Positions 11,274 through 22,888 of a stretch of DNA of 64,000 nucleotides are shown piece by piece. The notes beneath the pieces are model-generated. The model searched no databases. It saw nothing but the letters and a program-made list of their open reading frames with translations, and was not told the DNA's origin. Every line of letters begins with the position of its first letter. The first letter of the stretch is position 1. The translations under genes and the position numbers were made by a program. This DNA is from Datura wrightii (taxonomy: Eukaryota > Streptophyta > Magnoliopsida > Solanales > Solanaceae), in assembly GCA_035772735.1 (NCBI GenBank), contig JASDFA010000019.1, forward strand, positions 74,128,001-74,192,000. The letters run 5' to 3'.

Positions 11274-12660
11274 ATGATCCACCAAGCGTTGATGGGACGC
11301 TAGTTGAGGCTGTGGCCTGAAGCCATTTTCACCCGAACCAGCGTTTCATCGACATTTCACTAGACCTGACTGGCGAGTAGCTGATGGTCGTCGTCCCCAT
11401 ATCCTCAAAAAGCATTCCAACATCAAATCTCAAAAAATGTATTCACATCTTATACAAGAATTACCTACATAATTAAAAATGGATAAAATGATGATTTACC
11501 CTTAAGAACGGTGTCACCCAATCTCTCATTAGGCAAATCTGGTCCATTATATCCCTTGGGTTACTCAGACTACACCCTAACTCATCTAAACAATAGCAAT
11601 AATTTCCCATGCCCATTTAAGCATCAAACCCCTACTTCCCCACTAATTTCACATTGCATATCAATCAACAACATTCAACAAGTATGTTCTCAAAAATGGA
11701 AATGTTAGGGGGGAAAGGGCAGTAAAAAGAAGGGAGATACATTCTATAACAACATTCATATGCACCAAGAATACAACTTGCAATAATAGCATAGTGTTAG
11801 AAGTACTTTACCACAACACAATAATGATAATGGATGAGAGATGCGGAAGCTTGAACTTGCTCAACCATGGTAGAAATTTGACCTTTTCTAGTAGAGAGTG
11901 AGACTGTAGTGAGAATTAGGTGAAAGAAATAAGGGTTTTTATAGGTGAAGGGGGATGAATGGTATTGGTTGAGGAAAAGGTGGGGGTTTAATGGTGATTT
12001 AAATATAGAAGGATTAGGAAAATAGGATTGTTAAAATATGGAAAGGTGGGGTGTTGGGAAGATGAAAAGGTGTATGGGGAAGTGTTAAAAATGGGAAAAG
12101 GGAATTGATTAGGTTTGGGCAGCTGAAAATGAAATCTGGGTCGGGTGGGTCAATGGGTTGGTCAAGATTTTAGAACAAGGCATATACCTACACCGGCGTT
12201 TTACGAGTGGTCGCCGATTGGAAGCGGCGGTTCGCCACCTTACCATTACTGACCTGAATTTATGCCCAGTTCTCTACTTTGTGACCTGTAGTTGGCAGAT
12301 TGGGTTCTGCGTTCCGCTGGTGGATCATCGTTTGTGTCCCCACTTCTCAGGTGTTCTTACTTAGGTCGGTGGTCAAGCGGCGGTTCGCAAACTAGTGTTA
12401 GTGTTCTGCCGATGACTCGCTGGTTTAACCAATTTGTTCCTAGGTTTCTATTTCCATGACTCAAGGGGGCGCAGTTCGCGCATCTGGACTGGCGATTCAC
12501 CAGTCTAGTGTGGTGCCTAGCTTGTTTTGTGCTCCTCATCCTTGCTTCTCACCTACTTAGTCCTATAAAAGTAAAAACAACAATGATATTAGAACATTCA
12601 AAAGAAAACACTTGGGTTGCCTCCCAAGAAGCTCCTTAGTTAACATCGTGGCACGACATA
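11274..12660 (-). other. E3 inter-gene region with GC-rich words and TATA-like site
   Basis: On the - strand, after the gag-protease remnant, comes a conserved Athila-like block (12605-12658; compare 19861-19912 and 25183-25231). Next is a cluster of related words such as GGCGGTTCGCC and GGCGATTCACC (12190-12530), then a CTATAAAAACCCT site near 11936-11950. A second smaller cluster lies at 11280-11400. The same order is found in E2. The region appears non-coding. I infer an internal promoter for a second ORF lost from view. Confidence 0.5.
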
Positions 12661-12947
12661 TCTCTCATTGAAAATTCATTCTCCGGAGCATCATCCTCCG
12701 ACTCAACCTCCTCCATACTTATTCTCGTCATTCAACACTCCAATCATATTGCATTCATCAAGAAGTTCAGTGAATTGGCACACCTTGAAGGTAACCTCTT
12801 CACCTCCAACCTAAAACTTGAGCTCACCTAGCTCCTCATCTACCAAGAGTCTACTTGTGGCAAGCATTTATCTCCCTAAAATGATTGGAACTTCCACATC
12901 TATCTAACAATCGAGAACTACAAAGTCAGCTGGTAGAATAAACTTAT

Positions 12948-14373
12948 CTACTCCCATAATACATCCTCCAAAACACCCACCAGTTTCTTGATAAAGCGAT
13001 CAGCCATTAACAATCTCATTGAGTTAGGTTTGGTGTTCCCAAGCACCAACTTCTTGAATATTATGAGGGACATCAGATTTATATTCACCCCAAGATCACA
13101 AAGGGCTTTCTTGAACACACACAATCCAATAGTGCAAGGGATTGTGAAGGCTCCTGGATCCTCCCGTTTTTGGGCCAGGTTGCTCATCATCATAGCACTA
13201 CAATGATGTGATGTCTCTCTGGTGCCCATATCTACAACCATCTTCGTCTTCAATAATTCTTTCATGAACTTTGCATTTCCAGGCATTTGAAGTAAAGCAT
13301 CCACCAATGGTATATTTATGGACAATTTGTTGAACATGTCGATAAACTTGCTGAATTGATCATCCTTTTTCTTCTTGGAAAACCACTATGGATAAGGAGG
13401 TGGAACTCTAGGTTCTTGTTCTTTCTCACTTGAGGTCGTCATGCTTGCATCTCCTTCTTCATCATTTGAGGGAATCTCATCAACATCTCCCTCACCTTCA
13501 TCTTCAAACATTATCATAACCAATTGGTGCTTGTGGCACCACATATGATTCTTTTGCATCACTTACCTTAGGAGAAACAACTTCCTTGGGCTTAACACCC
13601 GCATCTCCAAGCATCTTTCCACTCCTCGTGACAATGGCCATGCATTGACTATCCTTCTTAGGATTTGACATTGTGTCACTAGGAAGTGTTCCCTTCATTC
13701 AGGGGTTCATTTGAGAGGATAAGAGGTGAATTTGGGCTTCCAAATGCTTGATGGAAGCTGAGTGTGAATACACCATTTGGCCAAGGTTAGACACCTCCCG
13801 TTTTAGTTCCTTGACCCTACCGTCAATTGATTTAACTTTCTTGAGAACCCTTTCCAAAATTTCTTCACTCTGTGAGTTCCCTACATTGATCACACCCAGC
13901 TAAGCTTGGGCGCTCTTAGCTTTAGGAGGGGGAATATATGGATTCAAGCTTTGATGATAGCGGTCCCCCTCATGATTTTTCTCTCTATTGCCCCATCTCT
14001 CATTTCGTCGGGCCACTCCAGTGCATCATGGTTCCTCCAACCTTAGTTCTCTTCCCGTGGGCACCAAGGGCCTTGATTAGTCCCTTGATACCTGGGTCGA
14101 GAACTTCCCATCTGATTTTCCATATATTGTCACTCCTCTTTGTATCTTGGTGGCGATGACTCCCCTTCAAAATGCATTGGACCTTGCATTTCCAAAACAT
14201 ATATAACTTTAGGCCAAACTCCCATAACATACTTAGTCATTAACTCTAGTTGAGTCATTATTTTAGCAAGATTTTCATCTTGCTCTACACCTTTTTTTCT
14301 CATTTCAATTGTTAGCACACTAGAACCAACATCATGTGACGATACATTAGTCTTCCACATATGCCACGCCCTA
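12948..14373 (-). pseudogene. gag-protease pseudogene of E3, 3' part
   Basis: Read from 14373 downward: RAWHM ... DENLAKIMTQLELMTKYVMG, then the coiled region (EILERVLKKV, SHSASIKHLEAQI, 13699-13893). After it comes MKGTLPSDTMSNPKKDSQ with AIVTRSGK (13504-13698). Last is the protease-type end with KLSINIPLVDALLQMP, DPGAFTIPCTIG, CDLGVNINLM and VGVLEDVLWE (12948-13337). Stops and frame changes separate these pieces. The aspartate of the retropepsin motif is retained (CDLG). It is closely similar to E2 gag-protease. Confidence 0.8.
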
Positions 14374-14851
14374 TGATAACGTCCAAAATATATCCTTTCA
14401 TGAAAAGAATATACACAGCCGAAGTATAAAAACAAGTAACCCAACGAGTGTCAGGTTCGAATCCCACAAGGACTAGTGAATGATAGTTACAAGTGTCGAC
14501 TGAGAAATTGAAGTTAGCTTGCACCACATAGAATTAACAATAAAAAATAAAATTGGGGGGATTAGAATTTGCAGTGAATTGTATTTGGTGATTTAGTGGA
14601 ATAAAATAGCAAGGTCAGCAAAGTTGTCAACACAAGTGTGAAAGGACTAGTGAATGATACTTACAAGTGTCAGTGGACCCTCGATTTGCTCTCACTTTCT
14701 TCTTTTTTCTCCATTTTTGATATTTTCTTTACATTTAGTCATCTGCACACAACAAAAGTAAAAAGGGCATAAAATCCATTTAATCAACTCAAGAACTAAG
14801 CAAAAACTCAAGTTTAAGAGCCTAATGAGTTGGTAAATTACCGACTCATCA
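14374..14851 (-). repeat. 3' LTR of E2 with a ~1.1-kb internal deletion
   Basis: Both ends match the intact E2 LTR (32393-33992), but it is 478 bp instead of 1600 bp. The deletion junction is near 14645-14665, where a phrase also found about 185 bases earlier (GACTAGTGAATGATA) reappears. The U3 promoter part is missing. Confidence 0.85.
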
Positions 14852-14864
14852 AATCCCCAAACTT
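14852..14864 (-). promoter_or_regulatory. Polypurine tract of E2
   Basis: On the - strand a purine run AAGTTTGGGGATT precedes the LTR start TGATGAGTCGG. Confidence 0.55.
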
Positions 14865-16986
14865 GAGCCATTGTTTATCCTCAAGTAATGCAATGCTCAT
14901 TCATTGAAAATATATGCCACCTCTATTCAAACATAAACACCACCAATCACTTGAACTATGACAATCCAAAAATATGCTTACCAAGCTCACCGAAAAAGAG
15001 AAGAAAATACCCCTAGAGACCAAAACAATGAAGATGTTTCAAGAAAGCTACCACTTTCCACCAACAAAGCTCATGAAAGGATTCATTTAGTAAAACAATG
15101 GCATTGCTCAACCGTGAAACACACATAGCATCTCAAGTAATAATCAGTGCACATTCAATCTTGCCTTAGCGTTTACACTCCTCATGTCCTATTCCCACAT
15201 TAACTCTGAATGCTCTTGTGCCCCAAAAAAGGAATGATGCCATTCATCAAAATAAGAATCCCTCTTCTTTTTTTTGTCATGTGATAATTTTAATGCACAT
15301 AAGGGATTGATTGGAGGAGACACTCACACTCACCCTCCCCAAAGAAATTTTCATGCACACACTTGACCCATAGGCTTGCCCTTCATGTAATTCTCCACTA
15401 ATGTAGAGTAGATGCACTTAGAATCATTTATATCTTGCGGGTTATGATGCAGGCCCGGGGTAAGGGTAGGATAAAATTTTGGTTGTAGTGACTAGATCCT
15501 CCCTAATGCTTTTTGTGGACATACCTTACATCAACTCATTCCACTCATTTCACTTTGTTTCACTTCTTTCCTTGTTTCTACCTTTCATTTCTTTAACAAC
15601 CCTCTTTATAACCCCTTTGGCTTTCACAACTAGTCTTACCACCTTAAGAGGAAGCATCGTATCACACAAATTATTTTTCTCTTTTTGATTTATCCTTTGG
15701 TGCATTTTGACACAATGTGGTGCCCCCCTTAACTGAAATTCTTATCTTCCCTTTTTGCACACCCCCAAACTTAGGCTTTTTCCTCATTTCTCATTTGTTT
15801 TCACTCCCTGTTTATTAGGCTTAAAGCCTCATTTAATCACTATCTTGTCACTACATTTTAGGGAGAATAGGTGCCAAAGAGAGGTATTAAGAACGGTCTT
15901 AAGGATTGTAATGTGGTTGCCAAGAAAGGGTCTAAGGTATAACTTTGGCTAACAAGGATCAATGCTCAAGGAGGGTATATGGGTGAAGTGACTAGGCAAA
16001 GGAAAGCCTAAACTCATGTTCTTGGTGCAACTACATCTAGGATTTCGCCTTGAATCACATTTGGGGCAAGTTCTAGAAAAGATGTTATCCATGATATTCA
16101 TCAAAAATTTCCTCACTACACAAGGCATCACCCTTAAAGGGTCTACAAGAGTCATACTCAACACAAGATATCAAGTTAGGACATCAAAGTGGGCAAACAT
16201 CATAAGTCAAGCAAAAAATTTACAACATATGAAAAAGAATGCTACGCTACGGTGCCAACAGTTGCTCATTATCTTCATTTTCATGCTCTCATTTTAAAAT
16301 TCCATTTAAATTTTATTTTCGGTGGTGCCTCTCAAAACAACTTCATAAAAGACTCAAAACAACATGGTATTTTCCCTTAAGAATGTCGCCACTCAATCTA
16401 TCATCGAGACATGCCAACCCAATTTGGCAATGAAAATTTTAAACAAAAACAAAATAATTCTCCTCGGGAAAGAACCGTGGTCTAAAGAAAATCCTCGAAG
16501 TTTTAATTACTACACTACTATTTAAAAAGGAGAAAAAGGAAAAAGACTTTGGGTCATTTCATGCAAAGTTTTGCAATTCAAAATAAAGACCCCATTTAAT
16601 CACTAACTGTCAACCATCAAAACTAAACCAAGTAATTCATTCATTTTTTTCAAAACAAAACACGTCCAACAAGGGCAATCATCAATCATCAAAAGAGAAC
16701 AACATCCCAACAAAGGCTCTACTCAATCATTTAAAATAAACATAAAAACAGCCAAAGAAACATGTATCCCTACCCCATCATCAACTGGGCTCATCCCTTC
16801 CCCACATAAGTGAGTACATTGTCCCCAATGTAAATATGCAAAAGGGAAAGAGACAAGAAACTCCCTGAGTGGGTCATTCTTCTCCATCATCAGCCTCTGC
16901 ATCACCTGCTCCACCGCCACTGGCCTCACCTATCCTAGCAAAATCATCTCCTAGGCCCTCGAAGAGATCATCAATTGGACCACGAA
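14865..16986 (-). other. E2 3' non-coding region
   Basis: No credible ORF is present. The segment near 15340-15390 is the reverse complement of a conserved stretch at about 29236-29275 in D, both lying between the second ORF and the 3' LTR. Around 16370-16430 is a copy of a segment also present near 18781-18850 (TTTTCCCTTAAGAATG), so part of the E2 interior is duplicated on either side of its second ORF. Confidence 0.6.
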
Positions 16987-18318
16987 CTAAGAAAGGAGAA
17001 GCCATTGCAACATCCAAGGCGCTCTTATCCAGCACTTCTGTTGAAGCCGATTCTTCCACTCATGTACCTCAATTTGTAGGGAGGTGACTGCCCCTTCACC
17101 CACATTCGCCCTCTTGCATAGCATGGTGACACTCTTGTATAACGACTTGAGCTCCTTTTTGAATGTTTGGGCAATGAATGCGTGGAGGATCTTAGACAAT
17201 CTCTGAAGTTGGATTTCATGAGAGTTTTTCATCTCCACGGGTATGTGGAGACCACTTGGTTGAGAGGATTGCAGAGGGGGAGATGCTCCACTAGGCATGT
17301 CGCCTGACGCTTGGCTTGACATTTCTGGTTGGGGCATGTTTGACTCTGGGTCTTGTGGTGATTGGTCTGATCCACGGGAAAGGGATGCTTCCTGCATTTC
17401 AAAGGCTTGCAGTCTCTTTCTTTTTATCGCCAGTGCCTCGGCATCTCTCTTTCGACTGATGGCTATCACTTCTAGAGCAGTAGAAGGGGTTTCATCAGTG
17501 AACAGAGGAACTCCAGCATGTGAGCAAAGCTGGGAAATCAGAAAGGCATAGGGCATTAAAGTGCTGGAATGCTGAGAATTTTTCTTCATCTGCTGAGCAA
17601 CAATTTCCTTGAAGTTAATAGGGACTCCCGTCATGATGCAGGCAATAAGAATAGCAGTTTCTAAGCTGACCATCTGCTTATTTTTGGAGGGGATGATCCG
17701 GACACAACTAAAATCTAGCCACAGTTTGGCCTCGAACTTTAAATCTTGGCGATAAATTTTGCCACCCATTGAGGCCTAGAGAGGAGTGTCAACAGCAACA
17801 ACGCAAGCTACCCAAGCAAACTAATTCTTCATATCAGCTACCCGGGCCATATACTCCATTCCAGATTCAACTTCGTCTTCCCTAAACAAGGAGTTGATGG
17901 CCGCTGGGGTAATTTCAACTTTCACACCCCTTATCATCACCAAAGGCAGGCATGGAAAGTCATCGACCTTTCCCCTGTACTGCATGCTATCTTGTCGGGC
18001 CTGATATGAGGCATAGAATTTTGTCACCAAGCTGGGGTAGTAAGGCAAGAGAGGGTTTGCAAATGCATGCAATTACCTTTATGTGAATTGGGTGGTAATG
18101 TTGGGAAGATCACCCATCAATCCCGCCAAATCAAACCGCTTCTCCACTGTGATGGATCGGCCTTGGCAGATGACATAGTGCTTTTGCATATTAGGGACGC
18201 AAATGATTATTGCTTCTTTAGTGTTGGCATGTGGTGGAGCGGCCTTTGTTTTACCCTTTTTCTTACTACAAGATGAGGTGGGGTACTTTCCTTTTCTTTT
18301 ATTCCTGGATGAAGACAT
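16987..18318 (-). pseudogene. Second ORF of E2: 'plant putative transposon protein' family, broken by stops
   Basis: A single frame runs from ATG at 18318 to 16987 with internal stops at 18079-18081, 17821-17823 and about 17776. The N-terminus is lysine-rich (MSSSRNKRKGKY). The core has KFYASYQ, VMIRGVKVEITPAAIN, EAKLWLDFSCVRIIPS and AILIACIMTGVPINFKEI, matching in order the core blocks of D's second ORF. I recognise it as the domain family called putative plant transposon protein (Transposase_32), common in plant retroelement annotation; the biochemical role is unknown to me. The C-terminal part (QMKKNSQ onward) is S/P/Q-rich with a possible coiled coil. Confidence 0.7.
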
Positions 18319-20081
18319 GGTTTTTCTACAAGGATGATGTTAGTGACAGCGATTCCAAGAGGAAATTAAAATTAAAAAAAACTAATCTAAGGGTGAAGTG
18401 AGAAACAAGGCTGAGAAAATATCATTTAAAGAACCAACAGTTACGGCGAGGCACCGGCAAGTCGCAGGAGAAATTCTCGGACTATCGCTTTCCCACCGAT
18501 GCGTAACAGAAAACTAGGAAACTAAGGGTATATCAGCAATTAGGCACTGAATCATCGTTCTAAATTCGTGAACCGCCAATGTAACGCAGGATCCACTTAG
18601 TGGCTTGAAGCCAATTTTTAGAATGAACTGGCGTTCCATCGGCAATTCGCTGAACCTGACCAGCCAAATGCCGGACCCCATCGTCCCCAATTCAAATTTA
18701 AAAAAATCAATGGTACCCATTAACACACACCCACACACAACATGATAAAATCACCATTTCTACATTTAAAAACAATCGCATGATGGTTTTCCCTTAAGAA
18801 TGGAATAACCCGATCTATCATCGGGCAAAACATTGCATTTTGTTTCGATTGGGTTACTCAGACCTCACCCATTTCAAAATTTCACGCACATAAGCACATA
18901 TTCCCCATTCTGTTCAACAACTAGAGTATATTCATGAGTTTAATAAGAAAGGGAAACAAAGTATTGACACTAAAAAATGAAGCACCAATGAGAAAATCAA
19001 GACAAGGGAAAGAAAATTTTTACCACAATGTAGGACTGCTTGCACACTTGCACATCAAAAGCTTAGAGAATTCTCAACAATGGCACTTCAAGAGATGTGT
19101 AGTGGAAGAAGAAATTATGAGTGAAGTGAGTGTGTTAGTGAAGGGATGGAGAGGGTTTTATAGGTGAGAGGTGGAAGATTGGTAGGTTGAGGGGAAGGTG
19201 GAGATTTAATGTTGGTGTGTTGGTGGGAAGTGGGAAGATGTAAAGGTGGGAAAGTGGAACGGTTGAAAAGAGAGAAATATGGGGAAGTGGAATGTTGGGT
19301 AATTGAGAGACAATAATGAAATGAAAAAATGGTGAAAAAGTGGAACTAAGGGAATATTTGCATAATAGGGTGGCTTATCAGGTATTTGAGATTTGGTGGG
19401 TTCGCTCTTTAATACCATTTTGAAACAAATTGATACCTCGACCGGTGCTACATCGGCAGTTCACCGAATCACACCGGCGTTCCACCACTTTAATTTTCCT
19501 ATGGCATGTATTTGTTCCCGGTTCTCTATTTCTCAGTCGGCAATCCACCAGCAGTTCACGGATCTAATTAGCGATCCGCCGGTGATCTGCCTCTTAGGTG
19601 CCAAAGCTTCAGGTCCTCTGTGTTACATCGGTAACACACCGACGGTCCACGATTTTGCTTCGGTGGTTTGCCGATGGGTCTGCCGGTCCTTTGATCCAAG
19701 CTCCAGCCTTATGTTTTGCACTCATCTTGAACGGCGGTTTGCGCTTCTGGATAGGCCACCCACCGGTTCAGTTCCATTCCTCTATGTGGTTTTTTCCTTC
19801 CTTTGTTCCTCACTTCATAGCTCCTACAAAAACAAAAACAACAAAGACATAAAATAATTCACTAACACTTGGGTTGACTCCTAAGAAGCGCCTTAGTTAA
19901 AGTCGTGGCACAATGTAGATCTCATTCAACACCTATTTTCCAACGGGTCGTCATTCGACTCCATCTCCTTCAGCTCCAATCCCTTGTCCTCCTCCTCATT
20001 TTGCAAGAATCCTATCACCTTGCATTAGGGAGGAGTTTCATCTAGTGGACACACCTTGAAGGTTACTTCCTCACTTTCAAC
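18319..20081 (-). other. E2 region between gag-protease and second ORF
   Basis: There is no ORF of note on the element strand; a 154-codon + strand frame at 19393-19857 runs through the GC-rich cluster and is a chance frame. Contents from gag outward: conserved post-gag block (19861-19912), GC-rich word cluster (19436-19760), TATA-like site (about 19152-19163), and a second small GC-rich cluster (18430-18680) before the second ORF. Confidence 0.55.
19152..19770 (-). promoter_or_regulatory. Candidate internal promoter of E2
   Basis: The - strand site CTATAAAACCCTC (about 19152-19163) follows a cluster of related GC-rich words (CGGCGGTTTGC, GGCAGTTCACCG, ACCGGCGTTCCACC) at 19436-19760. Similar words lie upstream of the TATA box in the E2 LTR (33538-33800). 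It sits about 0.8 kb before the second ORF. Promoter function is inferred from this resemblance. Confidence 0.4.
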
Positions 20082-21167
20082 TTAGAATTTTAGCTCCCTA
20101 ATCTCTACATCCACCATAGCTCTCCCCGTAGCTAACAATGGTCTTCCCAAACTAATGGGAACCTCCACATCTATTGCGCAATCAAGGATAACAAAATCAG
20201 CAGGTAGAATAAACATGTCCACTCTTACCAACACATCTTCTAACACCCCCACTGGGCTTTTTATGGACCGATCTTCCATGAGGAGCCTCATTGATGTCTG
20301 CTTTGTGCTTTCAAGTCCCAATTTCTTGAAAATGAGCAGGCGCATTAAATTTATGCTAGCGCCAATATCACATAGAGCCTTTTTAGACACACATATACCA
20401 ATTGCACAGGGGATTGTGAAAGCTCCTAGGTCTTCCCATTTGGGGGCAAGGTTACTCATCATCACCGCACTACGATGGTGCATTTTCTCCCCACTACCTG
20501 CATCAACCATGTTTTTCTTCTTCAACGGTTCTTTCATAAACATTGCATAACCTAGCATTTGAAGCCGAGCATCCACTAACAATATATTTATGGACAACTT
20601 GCTAAACATGTCAACAAACTTTTTGAACTGGTCATCCTTCTTTTTCTTGGCCAAACGTTGTGGATAAGTAGGTGAGATTCTTGATTCAACCTTGTCATCA
20701 ATTGGGCCCTTCATGTCCACCTCATAATTATTAGCATGTGAGAGAATTTCATCCTCCTTCCCTTCTCCTATCTCTTCAATCTTTTCCTCACCCGGAGTCA
20801 TTGGCATTTTGTCAACTTCATCTTCTTCATCCAATTTCCGGTCATTAACATCTTTGGGCTTCACCGGTGCATCTCCAATCACCTTGCCACTCCTAGTGAC
20901 AATAGTCATGCATTGACTATCTTTCTTTGGATTGGACATTGTGTCACTAGGGAGTGTTCCCTTCATTCGGGGGTTCATTTGAGCCGACAAGTGATTCATT
21001 TGGACCTCCAAATGCTTGATGGAGGCTGAATGTGAACTTACTGTTTGGGCAAGGTTAGACACCTCCTCTCTTAATTCTTTAACCCCGCTCTCAGTTGACT
21101 CCACTTTCTATAGAACTCTAGATAGCATTTCTTCAATTTTCGAGCTACCCGCGTCACTCATGCCTTA
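20082..21167 (-). pseudogene. gag-protease of E2, 3' part (340 codons open)
   Basis: An open frame 21104-20082 (frame continuing upstream past a stop) encodes the C-terminal gag and protease. From the start come a coiled stretch (ELREEVSNLAQ ... SIKHLEVQM), MKGTLPSDTMSNPKKDSQ, an acidic linker and PTYPQRLAKKKKDDQFKKF. The conserved SKLSINILLVDARLQML follows, then the aspartic protease with CDIGASINLM, VGVLEDVLVRV and a flap-like end VPISLGRPLLATGRAMVDV. The gag N-terminal half lies beyond D at 31136-32306. The frame ends without any RT. Confidence 0.8.
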
Positions 21168-22634
21168 TGATCTTGGGCAGATTTATATGCCCAAGTGATA
21201 CTCAAACGTATCATTTTTACCTTGTTTGTTGTGCAATGTGTATATAATATCATGTATTTGGTAATAAAATGCGAATTTATACTAACCAACATGATTAGCA
21301 TTTGTTTTGCAGGATAATGTGATTTTTAAGAGCTAAAATGCGTGTTGGAACTATGTCGGAGTTGGACTTGGATGCGAGCGTGGAAAAGACCTCGGATGGC
21401 ATATTTTGCAGTGGCTCCGCGATGGTGTCGTGCCACGCTGCCATCGCGGTAGCACACTGCCTGGGCAGAAATAAAATTGGCAATTTCCAGTGTGCCTGCG
21501 CGTCAGCTCCGTGGCACGGAGACAGGCCTCCGCGATGGCCTCCGTGCCACGTTGAGGCTATTTATCTGGACCATGCAATTTCCAGAGAGGGTCCGCGTCC
21601 ACGCCGTGTCACGAAGGCAGTGCTCCGCGTTGGCCTCCGTGACACGTTGCTTGTTATTCCGGGAAAAAATTCCCACTAGTATAAATAGCACACTTAAGTT
21701 ATTTTTTAAAGGAGTTTTTTAGTTTTAGTTTTTTTTAGCCTGAGTTCAGAAGTGGGAGCAGGAACGTGGTTTTGTGGCAGTTGAAGAATAGAAAAGATAA
21801 GAGTTTTCTTCTCTTCCCTTCTTCTTTCCTTCAATTGTATGCATGATTCACACTCATTCTAGGATGATTAATCCAAGAATGAGTGGCTAATTCCTTTCTT
21901 GCTGAGGTTTTGAACTTGTGTAATGAATGTTGGTAATAATTGATATGGTTTCTTCTTCCTCTTGCATGTTGTTCTATTAATTCTTGTGCTTATTACATTC
22001 TTGATTGGCCACCATTAATGTATATCTAAAAAGTCCAATTTCACTCGAGAGAGCATGAAATTGGAAAGTTGTGAATTAATAGTGTATTGTTGTTAACTTG
22101 ATTTGGGAAAATTGGGTTTTGATGTGCTTCCTTGATAGAAATATACTTGAAAGCTGTATTAGTCAATTTAGGAACATGAATTGTAGTGTTAGGTCATAAA
22201 TTGCATTTGATCACAGAAATGTAGACGAATGGTTTATGAATTTAAAGTGAAATTAAATACGGAAGTTTTAATTTCTAGACAAACGTTCCTGGCTAGCAAT
22301 ATGAAGAAGAAGATGACCAAATTATCATGATTATCAAGTTCATTACTCGTTCTTAACCTTGGCATGTGCATATCCATTGTCTAAACTCAACGTAAATAGT
22401 AGTTATTAATTTTAGTAGATAATTAGTTTAGAAACAAAACTCACTCAATTCTTGGTTGGATTGTTGTTAACATAGTTAGAAATAGAATAGAGATATAGTA
22501 AACTAGCCAGTTTTGCATATCTAGAGCAGCCTCCTTGGATCGATACTTGGCTACTTAGCCACTTTATTACTTGTTTGACCACGTACACTTGCGTGTCGGT
22601 GTATAATATATACCGAGCAGCAGAGCCGCGAACA
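21168..22634 (+). repeat. 5' LTR of element D (1467 bp)
   Basis: It starts TGATCTTGGGC, ends GCCGCGAACA and is nearly identical to 29664-31130. U3 holds three palindromic GC-rich blocks and a TATA box; an AT-rich R/U5 follows. Confidence 0.95.
21417..21688 (+). promoter_or_regulatory. U3 palindromic modules and TATA box of D's 5' LTR
   Basis: There are three blocks. The first has CCGCGATGG (21417-21425) pairing with CCATCGCGG (21441-21449). The second has CGTGGCACGGAG (21510-21521) pairing with CTCCGTGCCACG (21540-21551). The third has CGTGTCACGAAGG (21605-21617) pairing with CCTCCGTGACACG (21634-21646), one mismatch here and none in the 3' LTR. TATAAATAG follows at 21680-21688. The layout fits an LTR promoter. 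Confidence 0.65.
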
Positions 22635-22640
22635 AGTTTT

Positions 22641-22658
22641 TGGCGCCGTTGCCGGGGA
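22641..22658 (+). promoter_or_regulatory. Primer-binding site of D (tRNA-Asp)
   Basis: TGGCGCCGTTGCCGGGGA, 6 bases after the LTR, is complementary to the 3' end of plant tRNA-Asp (...CCCCGGCAACGGCGCCA). This primer is typical of Athila-like elements. Confidence 0.85.
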
Positions 22659-22888
22659 GGCTAGGCGATTTGTAAGATTTTGTTTAGTGTAAATTTACTG
22701 TATTTGTATTTTTATTTTCTTAAGTGTTAACAACTTGGTCTTAGCCTGTATTTTGCAGATTTTTATTTCTGTGAACACTGGCAAGGGACAAGGAGCTGGT
22801 GGAATCTTACTTAGAGCCAGAACGTGAATTGCATAGTCAACGTAGAGAAGCTCTTCGGAAGAAGTTGCAGTTGCTGAAACAGTCTATA

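Noticed and set aside
19393..19857. 154-codon + strand frame
   Set aside because: It runs through the GC-rich repeat cluster of E2 in the opposite direction to the element and shows no conserved motif.
21338..21679. 113-codon frame in each D LTR (also 29834-30175)
   Set aside because: It is repeated only because the LTR is repeated. It spans the palindromic modules and ends before the TATA box, so it would not be on the element transcript.
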